64,000 nt of DNA from Dyella psychrodurans. GTDB taxonomy: Bacteria > Pseudomonadota > Gammaproteobacteria > Xanthomonadales > Rhodanobacteraceae. The notes under the pieces were generated by a model that saw only the letters and a program-made list of their open reading frames with translations, did not search any database and had not been told where the DNA came from. The DNA lies in contig NZ_QRBF01000008.1 in assembly GCF_003363265.1 (NCBI RefSeq), positions 4,024 through 68,023 on the forward strand, written 5' to 3'. Shown one piece after another: positions 46,905-60,166 of the stretch. A program made the position numbers and the translations under genes. Each line of letters starts with the position of its first letter. Positions within the stretch are counted from its first letter, which is position 1.

Positions 46905-48107
46905 ATGAAGTCGACGTCAATGCGCACACCGGTGTTGTGCCTGAGCCTGCTGGTGCTCGCCGCCTGCAGCGGCAAGGAGCAAGGCCCGCCCCAGATGCCA
47001 CCGCCGACGGTGGGGGTCGTGGAGGTGCAGCCGCAAAAGGTACCGCTGACCAAGGACCTGGTGGGCCGACTGTCGGCCTACCGCAGCGCCGACGTGCGCG
47101 CCCGCGTGTCGGGTGTGGTACTCAAGCGCGTCTATACCGAAGGTACGGACGTGAAACAGGGGCAGTCGCTGTTCCAGATCGATCCGGCCCCCTATAAGGC
47201 CGCCCTCGCCAACGCCGAGGCGGCGCTGGCTGCATCCCAGGCCAACTACACCAATGCCCACGTGATCGCCAACCGCGATCGCCAGCTGGTGCCGCAGGGC
47301 TATATCTCGCGCCAGCAGCTGGATACCGACGAGGCCAACGAGCGCTCTTCGCTGGCGGCGGTGAAGCAGGCCGAAGCGAACGTGCAGACCGCGCGCGTCA
47401 ACCTGGGCTATACCAATGTGACCTCGCCCATCGACGGCCGTGCCGGCGAGCAGCAGGTGACCGAGGGCGCGGTCGTCGGCAACAGCACCGCCGATACAGG
47501 CGCCAGCGCCACCTTGCTGACCACGGTGGACCAGCTCGACCCGCTGTATGTGAACTTCACCCTCAGCGCGGCGGATCTGGACAGGCTGCGCCACGCGCAG
47601 GCCACCGGCAACGTGCAGCTGGCGGAACAGAACAACACCACCGTGCAGATCACGCTGCCCAGCGGCGCCAAGTACGACCACACGGGCACGCTGGACTTCT
47701 CCGACACCACGGTCGACCCGAACACCGGCGCGATCAACCTGCGTGCGGTGGTGCCCAATGCCGAGCGCCGCCTGCTGCCGGGCCTGTACGTCACCCTCAC
47801 CGTCAACATGGGCGACCTCAACAAGGTGTTCCTGGTCCCGCAGACCGGGATTCAGCGCGATCCCGTCGGTGCCTACGCATTGGTCGTCGGCAAGGACGGG
47901 AACGTCGCCCAGAAGCGCGTGATGGCCGACAACATGCGCGGCAACGACTGGATCGTCACCAGCGGTCTCGACGCAGGGGACCAGGTGATCGTGTCCGGCG
48001 TCCAGGTCGTCAAGCCGGGGGCGCCCGCCAAGGCGACCCCATGGAAGCCCGACCAGGCGCCGGCCGGCCCCGGCCAGGGCGCTGCCCCTGCCGCTGGTCA
48101 TCAGTAA
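46905..48107 (+). CDS. RND efflux periplasmic adaptor lipoprotein, AcrA/MexA type
   Basis: 400 residues. The N-terminal lipoprotein signal ends in LLVLAAC with Cys21 as the lipidated residue. Adaptor features are LVGRLSAYRSADVRARVSG, the lipoyl half VYTEGTDVKQGQSLFQIDP, an Ala-rich coiled-coil hairpin, VTSPIDGRAGEQQVTEGAVV and a Pro/Gly/Ala-rich tail. It couples the AcrB-like permease to an outer-membrane channel. ATG 46905 is set by the lipobox and GGAG five bases upstream; the longer upstream reading frame is not coding-like. The permease gene follows after 11 bases. Confidence 0.95.
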   Translation: MKSTSMRTPVLCLSLLVLAACSGKEQGPPQMPPPTVGVVEVQPQKVPLTKDLVGRLSAYRSADVRARVSGVVLKRVYTEGTDVKQGQSLFQIDPAPYKAALANAEAALAASQANYTNAHVIANRDRQLVPQGYISRQQLDTDEANERSSLAAVKQAEANVQTARVNLGYTNVTSPIDGRAGEQQVTEGAVVGNSTADTGASATLLTTVDQLDPLYVNFTLSAADLDRLRHAQATGNVQLAEQNNTTVQITLPSGAKYDHTGTLDFSDTTVDPNTGAINLRAVVPNAERRLLPGLYVTLTVNMGDLNKVFLVPQTGIQRDPVGAYALVVGKDGNVAQKRVMADNMRGNDWIVTSGLDAGDQVIVSGVQVVKPGAPAKATPWKPDQAPAGPGQGAAPAAGHQ

Positions 48108-48118
48108 GGAGAACACTG

Positions 48119-51100
48119 ATGCCGAGTTTCTTTATCGACCGTCCCATTTTTGCTTGGGTGGTCGCCATCCTCATCACCCTTGTCGGCACCATCTCGGTGC
48201 TCGGCATGGGTGTGGAATCGTATCCCAACATCGCACCGCCGCAGGTCACGGTAACGGCCACCTTCCCGGGCGCCAGCGCCCAGACCATGGAAGACACCGT
48301 CACCAAGGTGATCGAACAGCAGCTCACGGGCGTCGACAACCTGCTGTACTTCAGCTCGGCGTCGAACTCGAACGGCACGTCCACGATCACCCTGAGCTTT
48401 GCGACCGGCACCGATCCCGACATCGCGCAGGTGCAGGTCCAGAACAAGGTTTCGCTGGCAGAGCCGCAACTGCCGTCCGAAGTGAACCTGCAGGGCGTGG
48501 TGGTGGCCAAGGCCAACCCGGACTTCCTGATGTTCGTGGGCCTGATCTCCAAGAATCCGGAGATCGATTCCAACCGCCTCAGCGACATTGTCGGTTCGCA
48601 GGTGATCAACCAGATCGGCCGCATTCCCGGCGTGGGCAGCACCTTCCAGGTGGGCTCCGAATACGCCATGCGCGTCTGGCTGAACCCCGACAAGATGCAG
48701 GGTTACGGCCTTTCCGCCACTCAGGTGGAGAATGCGATCTCCGCCCAGAACGTGCAGTTCGCGGCCGGTTCGCTGGGTTCCGATCCTGCCAGCAACGGCC
48801 AGAGCTTCACGGCCACCGTGTCGGCTGAAGGTCTGTTCTCCTCGCCCGAGCAGTTCGGCAACATCATCCTGCGTGCCAACGCCAACGGCACCGTGGTGCG
48901 GTTGAAAGACATCGCACGCATCGAATTCGGCCCGCAAACGTATGGCTTCACCTCCACCTGGACCGGCCAGCCGGTCGGCGGCTTCGGCGTCCAGCTGCTG
49001 CCGGGTGCGAATGCGCTGAACGTGGCCGAGTCCGTGCGCGCCAAGATGGACGAACTGCAGAAGGATTTCCCGCAGGGCGTCACCTGGTTCGCACCGTACG
49101 ACAGCACGCCCTTCGTGCGCGTGTCGATCCAGGAAGTGGTGCACACGCTGATTGAGGCCATCGCCCTCGTGTTCGTGGTGATGCTGATCTTCCTGCAGAA
49201 CTTCCGCGCCACGATCATTCCCACCCTGGTGATTCCGGTCGCCCTGCTCGGCACGTTCATCGGCCTGGCGCCGATGGGCTTCACCATCAACCAGCTGACT
49301 CTGTTCGGCATGGTGCTGGCGATCGGTATCGTGGTGGACGACGCGATCGTGGTGATCGAAAACGTCGAACGCATCATGACGGAGGAAAACCTGCCGCCGA
49401 AGGAAGCCACGCGCAAAGCGATGAGCCAGATCACCGGCGCGATCGTAGCCATCACCGTGGTGTTGGCGGCGGTGTTCGTGCCGTCTGCGCTGCAGCCGGG
49501 CGCCACGGGCGTGATCTACAAGCAGTTCGCGCTCACCATCGCCGTGTCGATGGGCTTCTCGGCGTTCCTCGCGTTGTCGTTCACGCCGGCGTTGTGCGCC
49601 ACCATCCTCAAGCCCATGCATGAGGAAAAGAAGAACTTTTTCTACCGTTGGTTCAACAACACCTTCGACTGGGTCACGCACACGTATCAAGGCCACATTC
49701 GCGGCGCGATCCGCCATGCACCGCGCTGGATGTTTGTATTCGCGCTGGTCGCCATGCTGGCAGGCTTTCTCTACACCAAGCTGCCCACCAGTTTCGTGCC
49801 CAATGAAGACCAGGGCTTCGCACTGGCGATCGTCAGCTTGCCGCCTGGCGCAACCATGCAGCGTTCCCAGGGAGTGATGGAGGAAGTCCGCCAGACGCTG
49901 GCCAAGAGTCCGCTGAAAGACGACTACGTGGGCATGTATCAGATCAGCGGCTTCAGCTTCGTCGGCCGCAGCGAAAACGCCGGCATGGTCTTCATCAAGC
50001 TCAAGGACTGGAGCGAGCGTTCGATCACGGCCGACGATTTCATCCGTCAGGCCAACGGCGTGTTGCATAGCATTCGCGATGCGCAGATCTTCGTGGTGAA
50101 CCTGCCGACCATCCGCGGCCTCAGCCAGTTCGGCGGCCTGGATATGTACCTGCAGGCGCGTAGCGGCCAGCCGCGCAGCGAGCTTGCGCAGGCGATGGGC
50201 ATGTTGCTGGGCAAGGCCCAGCAAAGCCCCACGCTGTTCGGCACCCGCCCGAACCTGCTGCCGGATGCGCCGCAATACAACCTCAACGTCGATCGCGTGC
50301 AGGCGTCGGCACTGGGCCTTTCGGTGAGCGACGTGTACACCGCCATCCAGCTCATGCTGGCACCGGTATACATCAACAACTTCATCTACGAGGACCGCGT
50401 GAAGCGCGTGATGGTGCAGGCCGATGCACCCTATCGCATGGACACGGATTCGCTGAGCCACATCTACACGCCGAGTTCGCTGACCACGACATCCACGTCG
50501 TCGAACAGCACCAACTCGCCGTACGGTCCGTTCGACATGATTCCGCTGTCCAGCGTGGTGCATACCACCTGGAGCATGGCCGCGCCGTCGCTCACGCGCT
50601 ACAACGGCTATCCCGCCATCGAAATCGTGGGCGACGCCAACAAGGGTTACTCCACCGGCCAGGCGATGGGAACGCTACAGGACATCGTCAACAACGACCT
50701 GCCCAAGGGCTTCGGTGCGGACTGGACCGGTCAGTCGTATCAGGAAGTGCTGGCGGGCAACTCGGCCACGCTGCTGATGCTTCTGTCCATCGTCATCGTG
50801 TTCCTGTGCTTGTCGGCGCTGTACGAAAGCTGGTCGATTCCGGTGGCCGTACTGCTGGTGGTACCACTGGGCCTGCTCGGCATGACGGTGCTCTGCATGT
50901 TGCGCGGCTTCCCCAACGACATGTACTTCAAGATCGGCATGGTGACGGTGATCGGCCTGGCGGCGAAAAACGCCATTCTGATCGTGGAGTTCGCCGTGGA
51001 GCAGCAGGCCGACGGCAAGACGCTGTTCGAGGCGGTCGTCACCGCGGCTCGCCTGCGACTGCGCCCGATCCTGATGACGTCGATGGCGTTCATCCTCGGC

Positions 51101-51301
51101 GTGCTGCCGCTGGTTACCTCCACCGGCGCCGGCGCCAACTCGCGTCACGAGATCGGCACCGGCGTGATCGGCGGCATGTTGTTCGCCACCTTCCTGGGCC
51201 TGCTGATGATTCCGATCTTCTACGTGAGCGTACGTCGCCTGCTCGGCGACAAGATGGACGAGACGACGCACAAGCTGGCGCGTCACGAACATCACCACTG
51301 A
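48119..51301 (+). CDS. RND multidrug efflux permease, AcrB/MexB (HAE-1) type
   Basis: 1060 residues. The start PSFFIDRPIFAWVVAILITL is diagnostic of HAE-1 permeases. The proton-relay Asp pair lies in IGIVVDDAIVVIENVERIM, and GLAAKNAILIVEFAVEQQ is the equivalent distal helix. Compared with the usual family pattern there is a short Ser/Thr-rich insertion (LTTTSTSSNSTNSPYG) in the second periplasmic half, and the chain ends in a His-rich tail (HEHHH). AAGGAG precedes ATG 48119. No outer-membrane factor follows, so the pump must borrow one, for example the NodT protein at 37-38.6 kb or a TolC elsewhere. Confidence 0.96.
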   Translation: MPSFFIDRPIFAWVVAILITLVGTISVLGMGVESYPNIAPPQVTVTATFPGASAQTMEDTVTKVIEQQLTGVDNLLYFSSASNSNGTSTITLSFATGTDPDIAQVQVQNKVSLAEPQLPSEVNLQGVVVAKANPDFLMFVGLISKNPEIDSNRLSDIVGSQVINQIGRIPGVGSTFQVGSEYAMRVWLNPDKMQGYGLSATQVENAISAQNVQFAAGSLGSDPASNGQSFTATVSAEGLFSSPEQFGNIILRANANGTVVRLKDIARIEFGPQTYGFTSTWTGQPVGGFGVQLLPGANALNVAESVRAKMDELQKDFPQGVTWFAPYDSTPFVRVSIQEVVHTLIEAIALVFVVMLIFLQNFRATIIPTLVIPVALLGTFIGLAPMGFTINQLTLFGMVLAIGIVVDDAIVVIENVERIMTEENLPPKEATRKAMSQITGAIVAITVVLAAVFVPSALQPGATGVIYKQFALTIAVSMGFSAFLALSFTPALCATILKPMHEEKKNFFYRWFNNTFDWVTHTYQGHIRGAIRHAPRWMFVFALVAMLAGFLYTKLPTSFVPNEDQGFALAIVSLPPGATMQRSQGVMEEVRQTLAKSPLKDDYVGMYQISGFSFVGRSENAGMVFIKLKDWSERSITADDFIRQANGVLHSIRDAQIFVVNLPTIRGLSQFGGLDMYLQARSGQPRSELAQAMGMLLGKAQQSPTLFGTRPNLLPDAPQYNLNVDRVQASALGLSVSDVYTAIQLMLAPVYINNFIYEDRVKRVMVQADAPYRMDTDSLSHIYTPSSLTTTSTSSNSTNSPYGPFDMIPLSSVVHTTWSMAAPSLTRYNGYPAIEIVGDANKGYSTGQAMGTLQDIVNNDLPKGFGADWTGQSYQEVLAGNSATLLMLLSIVIVFLCLSALYESWSIPVAVLLVVPLGLLGMTVLCMLRGFPNDMYFKIGMVTVIGLAAKNAILIVEFAVEQQADGKTLFEAVVTAARLRLRPILMTSMAFILGVLPLVTSTGAGANSRHEIGTGVIGGMLFATFLGLLMIPIFYVSVRRLLGDKMDETTHKLARHEHHH

Positions 51302-51322
51302 CAGGTTGTGGTGCATGCAACG

Positions 51323-51354
51323 AAAAAGCCCCGGTGATTCACCGGGGCTTTTTT
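51323..51354. terminator. Bidirectional intrinsic terminator between acrB-like and acyl-CoA dehydrogenase genes
   Basis: A strong stem (AGCCCCGGTG / CACCGGGGCT) with a 3-base loop (51337-51339), flanked by an A-run on the left and a T-run on the right. It can therefore terminate transcription of the convergent genes on both strands. Confidence 0.92.
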
Positions 51355-51388
51355 ATGGATCTGCCGAACTACGTGGGAACGCAGACGA

Positions 51389-52549
<1,161 letters not shown>

Positions 52550-52700
52550 GGGGGACTCCGAGCAAATGGAAACGGGGAAGCCGCCCATTTTAGCCGGGGT
52601 GGCACCGAGGCTTTGTGCGGATGCAGCACGGCGCGTTACAACGGCGAAGCCGGTCAATGACAGTTCCGCTACTTGACGCCTTGCCCAACCCCTCCTACCC

Positions 52701-52728
52701 TTGACATCTCTCTATCGCGATATAAGGA
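52701..52728 (+). promoter_or_regulatory. TTGACA box with TATCGCGATA palindrome upstream of the SahR-like gene
   Basis: TTGACA (52701-52706) is followed by the perfect 10-bp palindrome TATCGCGATA (52713-52722) and then AAGGA (52724-52728), the ribosome-binding site for ATG 52735. The palindrome lies where a repressor would block initiation and is a candidate autoregulatory site. No standard -10 at 17-base spacing is evident. Confidence 0.45.
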
Positions 52729-52734
52729 TGCACG

Positions 52735-53661
52735 ATGGATCTGGCGACAGCCTCCAGCGTGTTGCGCCTGCTGGCAGACCCTACACGCGTCCGCCTGCTG
52801 GCCCTGCTCGAACGCGAGGAGCTGACCGTGGCCGAGCTGGCCTCGGTGCTTCACCTGGCGCAACCGCGTGTTTCCACCCATCTGGCCAAGCTCAAGGAAG
52901 CCGAGCTCGTCCGCGACCGCCGCGCTGGCGTTTCCGCGTATTACCGCGCCAACAGCGAGGGCGACGAGCATCAACACGCGCTGATCCGCTCCTTGCGCGA
53001 AAGCATCGACGATGCCCTGCTGCGCGAAGACGCCGCGCGCCTGCCAGCCGTCCTGGCCGAGCGTGCGCGCGAAGAAGGCTGGGCCGACACCGTGGCCGGC
53101 GACATGGAACGCCACTACTCGCCCGGCCGCACCTGGGAAACGCTCAGCCGTTCGCTGCTGCAGTTGCTCGAAACCGGCGACGTGCTGGATATCGCCTCCG
53201 GCGATGGCGTCACCGCCGAATTGCTGGCGCCGCATGCGCGCTCCATCGTCTGCGTGGATGCCGGCGAGCGCGTTGTCGAAGCTGCCGCCAAGCGCCTCGC
53301 CAGCTTCGACAATGTCAAAGTGCTCCACGGCGACATGCACGCGCTGACGCTCGATGCCAATCGGTTCGATCTGGTGTTGATGCTGCATGCGCTTACCTAC
53401 TCCGAACATCCCTCCAAGGCGGTTGCCGAAGCGGCACGCGTGCTTCGCAAGGGCGGACGCCTGCTGGCCGTGACGCTCGACAGGCACGATCACCGTGCCG
53501 TCGTCGAACCCTTCGATCACCGCAATCTCGGTTTCACACAGCAAGAGCTCAGCGACCTGGCCCGGCAGGCGGGCCTGGATGTCATCAGCTGCAACCGCCT
53601 CAGCCGCGAGCGCAAGGCGCCGCATTTCGAAGTCATCAACGTACTCGCGCGCAAGCCGTAA
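52735..53661 (+). CDS. ArsR-family regulator fused to a methyltransferase domain (SahR-like)
   Basis: 308 residues. An N-terminal ArsR winged helix (1-85, [20 protein letters not shown], then [19 protein letters not shown]) lacks an obvious metal-binding Cys site. A C-terminal class I methyltransferase-like domain carries [17 protein letters not shown] (about residues 158-174) and [19 protein letters not shown]. This architecture matches SahR, the S-adenosylhomocysteine-responsive repressor of methionine-cycle genes described in proteobacteria. It lies 10 bases upstream of split metH, which fits that role. The methyltransferase fold probably senses SAH rather than catalysing. Confidence 0.8.
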   Translation: MDLATASSVLRLLADPTRVRLLALLEREELTVAELASVLHLAQPRVSTHLAKLKEAELVRDRRAGVSAYYRANSEGDEHQHALIRSLRESIDDALLREDAARLPAVLAERAREEGWADTVAGDMERHYSPGRTWETLSRSLLQLLETGDVLDIASGDGVTAELLAPHARSIVCVDAGERVVEAAAKRLASFDNVKVLHGDMHALTLDANRFDLVLMLHALTYSEHPSKAVAEAARVLRKGGRLLAVTLDRHDHRAVVEPFDHRNLGFTQQELSDLARQAGLDVISCNRLSRERKAPHFEVINVLARKP

Positions 53662-53671
53662 GGAGATCGTC

Positions 53672-54753
53672 ATGAGCGCCCTGCCCTGGTTGCATCCCGA
53701 TCGTGTCGCATTGCTGGAAAAAGCATTGCACGAACGTATTTTGATTCTCGACGGCGGCATGGGCACCATGCTGCAAGGACATAGCCTGGACGAAGCCGCT
53801 TTTCGCGGCGAGCGTTTCGTCGACGGACACGACGGCAACCACACCCATACGCACGATCATCCGGGCAGTTGCGATCTCAAAGGCAACAACGACCTGCTTA
53901 CGCTGACCAAGCCCGACATCATCCGCGGTGTGCACGAAGCGTATCTGGAGGCCGGCGCCGACCTGGTCGAAACCAACACGTTCAACTCCACGCGCATCAG
54001 CCAGGCCGACTATCACCTCGACCACCTCGCCTATGAACTGAACCGCGAAGGTGCCAGGCTGGCCCGCGCGGCATGCGATACATACACCGCCAAGAATCCG
54101 GCCAAGCCACGTTTCGTCATCGGCGTACTCGGTCCGACCAGCCGCACCGCGTCGCTGTCGCCGGACGTCAACGACCCCGGTTTCCGCAACGTCACCTTCC
54201 AGGAACTTTGCGACAACTACAGCGAATCAGCCGGCGGCCTGATCGATGGCGGTGCGGATATGATCATGGTGGAAACCATCTTCGATACGCTCAACGCCAA
54301 GGCCGCGCTGTTCGCACTGAGCGAATTGTTCCGCACCCGCGGCGCGCGTCTGCCGGTGATGATCTCCGGCACCATTACCGACCGCTCCGGCCGTACCCTG
54401 TCTGGCCAGACCGCCGAGGCGTTCTACTATTCGATCAAACACATCCGCCCGCTGTCGGTCGGATTGAATTGCGCGCTCGGCGCGGCGGACCTGCGTCCGC
54501 ACGTGCAAACGCTGTCCAACATTGCCGAATGCTTCGTCAGCACGCATCCGAACGCGGGCTTGCCCAATGCCTTCGGCGAATACGACGAAACACCGGCGCA
54601 GATGGCTGCCGTCGTCGGCGGCTTTGCCCGCGACGGGCTGTTGAACATGGTCGGCGGCTGCTGCGGCACCACGCCGGCGCATATCAAGGCCATCGCCGAA
54701 GCGGTACGCGACTGCGCGCCGCGCGCCCTCCCCTCCGAAACCGCCCAGGCAGC

Positions 54754-54757
<4 letters not shown>
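53672..54757 (+). CDS. metH: Methionine synthase, homocysteine-binding module (MetH N-terminal half as a separate protein)
   Basis: 361 residues corresponding to the first barrel of E. coli MetH. It holds homocysteine on zinc for methylation by the cobalamin module. Seen are [46 protein letters not shown] and the zinc ligands in GLNCALG and GGCCGTTP. A His-rich loop (His53, 57, 59, 61 and 63) interrupts the segment where E. coli has a short RFADWPCDLKG link. AAGGAG precedes ATG 53672. The stop overlaps the start of the second half (ATGA), consistent with co-translation of the two-part enzyme. Confidence 0.96.
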
Positions 54758-57453
<2,696 letters not shown>

Positions 57454-57468
57454 ACAAGCCTGGATGCA

Positions 57469-57801
57469 TCAGGCGGTTTCGTCGCCCGTGATGTTGTTCT
57501 TGTGATGCCGCAGGTGCACGACCAGGTTGTAGACCGATACGAACACCGGGAAAAAGTTGGAGAGGATGCCCACTGAATCGTTCTTGCCGAAGATGAAGTA
57601 GGCAAGCAGCAAGGCGCTGCCGGTGACCGACATCCACCAGAACGACAGCGGCATCACCACCCGCTTGAATTTGCGCGTGTAGTAAAGCTGCACGAACCAA
57701 CGGCCGGTGAACATCAGCGTGCCCAGGTAGCCGACAGCCTTCCACGGGGTCAGGTGGAACTGTTGCAGGGACTGCAGGATATGCGCGAGATCGAAGTGCA
57801 T
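57469..57801 (-). CDS. Small membrane protein with lipid A biosynthesis N-terminal domain (LAB_N)
   Basis: 110 residues with three hydrophobic segments. The pattern KAVGYLGTLMFTGRWFVQL, then RVVMPLSFWWMSVTGSALLLAYFIF and FFPVFVSVYNLVVHLRH matches the LAB_N domain, found alone or fused to glycosyltransferases and lipid-A-disaccharide synthases. Its function alone is not established; a role in envelope lipid modification is inferred. Start 57801 (MHFDLAHI) is chosen because the upstream frame opens only with TTG; it lacks a strong ribosome-binding site. Convergent with metH after 15 bases. Confidence 0.85.
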   Translation of the reverse strand: MHFDLAHILQSLQQFHLTPWKAVGYLGTLMFTGRWFVQLYYTRKFKRVVMPLSFWWMSVTGSALLLAYFIFGKNDSVGILSNFFPVFVSVYNLVVHLRHHKNNITGDETA

Positions 57802-57892
57802 GGGGAAGGACTGCTCGGCGGGGGTTAACGGGACATTGTAACCACCCCTTACCAACGGGGTTGCCTAGCGAACGCCGGAATCCCTCAAGAGG

Positions 57893-57921
57893 TTGACCAA
57901 TGCCCCGCCAATCCGTATAGT
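57893..57921 (+). promoter_or_regulatory. Sigma-70 promoter of the tRNA-Val gene
   Basis: TTGACC (57893-57898), an exact 17-base spacer and TATAGT (57916-57921) form a near-consensus promoter ending 14 bases before the tRNA. Confidence 0.85.
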
Positions 57922-57935
57922 TTCGCGTTCCCGGC

Positions 57936-58010
57936 GGGCGGTTAGCTCAGCGGTAGAGCACTGCCTTCACACGGCAGGTGTCACAAGTTCGATCCTTGTA
58001 CCGCCCACCA
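57936..58010 (+). tRNA. tRNA-Val (anticodon CAC)
   Basis: A 75-base cloverleaf. The acceptor stem GGGCGGT pairs with ACCGCCC, and the D-arm contains TAGCTCAGCGGTAGAGCA. The anticodon stem CTGCC/GGCAG encloses the loop TTCACAC, giving anticodon CAC for GUG codons. The T-arm has GTTCGATCC and the 3' CCA is encoded. Its 3' end borders a region of accessory character. Confidence 0.97.
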
Positions 58011-58074
58011 ACGAATTCAACGACTTAGGCATTTTCCAGCGACATCGAAAATGCCGAGTACGGAAAAAATACGG

Positions 58075-58107
58075 AAAACCGCCCTGTAAAAAATGGCGGT
58101 TTTTTTG
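58075..58107 (+). terminator. Intrinsic terminator downstream of tRNA-Val
   Basis: AAAACCGCC (58075-58083) pairs with GGCGGTTTT (58095-58103) around an 11-base loop and is followed by more T residues. A further hairpin GGCATTTTC/GAAAATGCC lies just upstream at 58028-58055. Confidence 0.85.
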
Positions 58108-58204
58108 TTGGCCCGCAGATGAGGCTTTCGGCCATAAGCGCCCTCTGATACGCCAGATCGCTCAGAAGATATTCGCGTACATGCAACGCATGGGCATCAC
58201 CCAT

Positions 58205-58930
58205 CTATGCCGGCTCCAGGTCGAGCTGGTCAATATCGATAGAAACCAACAAAGGTTCGGAAACCTTATGATTGTCCGCACCACGCGGAAAGATCAGGCG
58301 TCGGTGAGGTATTAAAATGCCATTGTGATCGTGATAGCTGTCGACGTATTGCGCACCCACCGCGCCTCCGAGCACGTCGACCGCATAGTCATGCCGGCGC
58401 AGTAATCCGTCGGGCCCAAAGTAGCTAATTTGCTCGCGAGTGTGAGTAGCGATGTAGTCCGGAAATGTGACCTTCAACCGTCGCCACAATTCCCCCTCTT
58501 CGAACCAGGGCTCGATCTCCTCCGTTTGAACGTCAGGATACGTATAGAGAAACGGCTGAGTGAGATACGTCCACAGCGCGTAAGCATCGAAGTAGGCAGC
58601 ATGAAAGACATCCCACGGCGTTTCATTCGTGTGCCCGGCAAATGCGTCCCGAGGTGCATCTCTAACCTGCAGGAGTTCCCCTGCATCGGTTTCCAGCGTC
58701 AGTCTATGCGGCGTGAACTGTATCCGATGATTCTGGCTACCCACTCCACTCAATATCGCACGCTGCGTATGTGTGTCAGCTAGATATCGGGAATCGGCAA
58801 ACAAGCCGCTTTGCCCTTTGAAATCCCACAGCGCACCACCCACGGATAGACGCACCGATACACTTCGATAGGCATTCCATCGATCGAGTCCGCCATGGGC
58901 TGTAATGGCTGTCTTGAGTAGATCGTTCAT
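58205..58930 (-). CDS. Conserved hypothetical protein
   Basis: 241 residues with no signal peptide or membrane helix. The opening NDLLKTAITAHGGLDRWNAY and internal TPWDVFHAAYFDAYALWTYLTQPFLY, RRLKVTFPDYIATHT and GLLRRHDYAVDVLGG look well conserved and recall a widespread uncharacterised bacterial family. That is recognition from memory rather than a search, and no function is assigned. ATG 58930 has an AGAGAGA ribosome-binding stretch. Two inverted repeats lie in the gap upstream, so it may be individually regulated. Confidence 0.75.
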   Translation of the reverse strand: MNDLLKTAITAHGGLDRWNAYRSVSVRLSVGGALWDFKGQSGLFADSRYLADTHTQRAILSGVGSQNHRIQFTPHRLTLETDAGELLQVRDAPRDAFAGHTNETPWDVFHAAYFDAYALWTYLTQPFLYTYPDVQTEEIEPWFEEGELWRRLKVTFPDYIATHTREQISYFGPDGLLRRHDYAVDVLGGAVGAQYVDSYHDHNGILIPHRRLIFPRGADNHKVSEPLLVSIDIDQLDLEPA

Positions 58931-59269
58931 ATCTCTCTCTTTTGCGCGCTTAGCGGTTAACGTATTACAATTATGATCACAATCGTTTTGTTGATCATGA
59001 CGGTTTACGTCCATCCACGTCAATTGCGTTTACCATTGTCTTATGAGGCAATGGTGAAAAGCGCTCCAAAATGAGGAGAGTGAGTTACGGAAGTTTCTAG
59101 ACTGCAGGTCGTCGAAAATCGACAGGCCAACTGACCATTCGTTTACGACCCCAACTACGAGCGGATTTGGACTCAGGTCTAGTCAGGGCTTTATTAGGCT
59201 AGGCTGCGGATATCCTGCTCAGAACCGTAAAGCCAAACTTTGGCTCGATTGCTTATCAGAAGGGGAAGA
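58931..59269. promoter_or_regulatory. Divergent regulatory gap with two inverted repeats
   Basis: 339 relatively AT-rich bases without a gene, between two divergent genes. ATGATCA (58973-58979) and TGATCAT (58992-58998) form a 7-bp inverted repeat with a 12-base spacer. ACCATTG (59032-59038) and CAATGGT (59049-59055) form another with a 10-base spacer. The first is 42 bases upstream of the 58930 start and could be an operator. Confidence 0.45.
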
Positions 59270-60166
59270 ATGAGCAACTATCTTTTTAAGATAACCGCCG
59301 CTGCAATTTGTCTAATCTGGGTAAGCTTGGTTTATTCGCAGCAGTCCTCGGGCGACGTTGTAGCAAAGTTAGCCGAGGATGCCGCTACAAACATCTGTGG
59401 AGAGGTTCCTGACTCCGGGTGGAAAGCGGGAGCTGAGCTATCTTCATCTGCGAGCATCGATCCAAACCTATCCCGCTTTATCAACAAAATAATTAAAGCC
59501 AACGTCGCCGGGACAGCGAAACTGGGGGGAGATGGATACTTTGGGCCCCTTCAAGTCGACTTAGCCAAGGTTCGAGCGGATACGCAGAACTGCAAGGTTG
59601 AAATCGCTATGAAATTGATCGAATACGTTGAAAAAACTCAGGCGGCTGCAAACGTTCCCAAAGAGGAAAGAATTCAAGCAAGTGAGCTGCACCTCGTTCC
59701 CGTTGAGCCAACTTATCCATCTATGAAGGCAGAGACCTACGCTAGAAGGTGGTTAACCTTGATTGAGGAAAGAGAATTTCACGCCGCATATGAACTCTAC
59801 GACCCCGCCATTAACTCGATAGTTACCGAAAAGGAATGGGAGGAGCAGGCTAGCAAATCCTTTCAAGGTTGCCTTCCGGCTCTTAGCCGCAACATTGACA
59901 TGAACGATACTGGTGAGGGTCCCAGCGTATCTCAGCCGGGACAGAACGAATGGTACATTGCGTTCAAGACTATCTTTAAAGGAGGAAAGACATATGTAAA
60001 CGGCGACGAAAGCAACGAAAAAGTTGGTCTAGTGCTCATAAATGGAAAATGGGGAATCAGGGACTACAGCAACGCTTGTATGCAAGCCGGCAGTGAGAAG
60101 GAGCGTGCTTCCTCGGAGGTAAAGCCGCAACCTCCATTACCTGAGCCTGTCACCGTTGAGCATTAA
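59270..60166 (+). CDS. Exported hypothetical protein, possible DUF4019-like C-terminal domain
   Basis: 298 residues. A signal peptide (YLFKITAAAICLIWVSLVYS) begins the protein. The C-terminal half (from ETYARRWLTLIEEREFHAAYELYDP, with KEWEEQASKSFQG and KGGKTYVNGDE) resembles the DUF4019 family of small exported domains. The tail is Pro- and Glu-rich. The codon use is visibly more AT-rich than the core genes, suggesting transfer. ATG 59270 is preferred over 59240 because AGGGGAAGA lies upstream and the signal peptide starts there. The function is unknown. Confidence 0.65.
   Translation: MSNYLFKITAAAICLIWVSLVYSQQSSGDVVAKLAEDAATNICGEVPDSGWKAGAELSSSASIDPNLSRFINKIIKANVAGTAKLGGDGYFGPLQVDLAKVRADTQNCKVEIAMKLIEYVEKTQAAANVPKEERIQASELHLVPVEPTYPSMKAETYARRWLTLIEEREFHAAYELYDPAINSIVTEKEWEEQASKSFQGCLPALSRNIDMNDTGEGPSVSQPGQNEWYIAFKTIFKGGKTYVNGDESNEKVGLVLINGKWGIRDYSNACMQAGSEKERASSEVKPQPPLPEPVTVEH

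Noticed and set aside
52662-53672. SAM or cobalamin riboswitch ahead of the metH operon
   Set aside because: The gap before the regulator is short and shows only a TTGACA box and a palindrome; no multi-helix leader or conserved B12-box-like sequence was seen, and metH follows the regulator by 10 bases.
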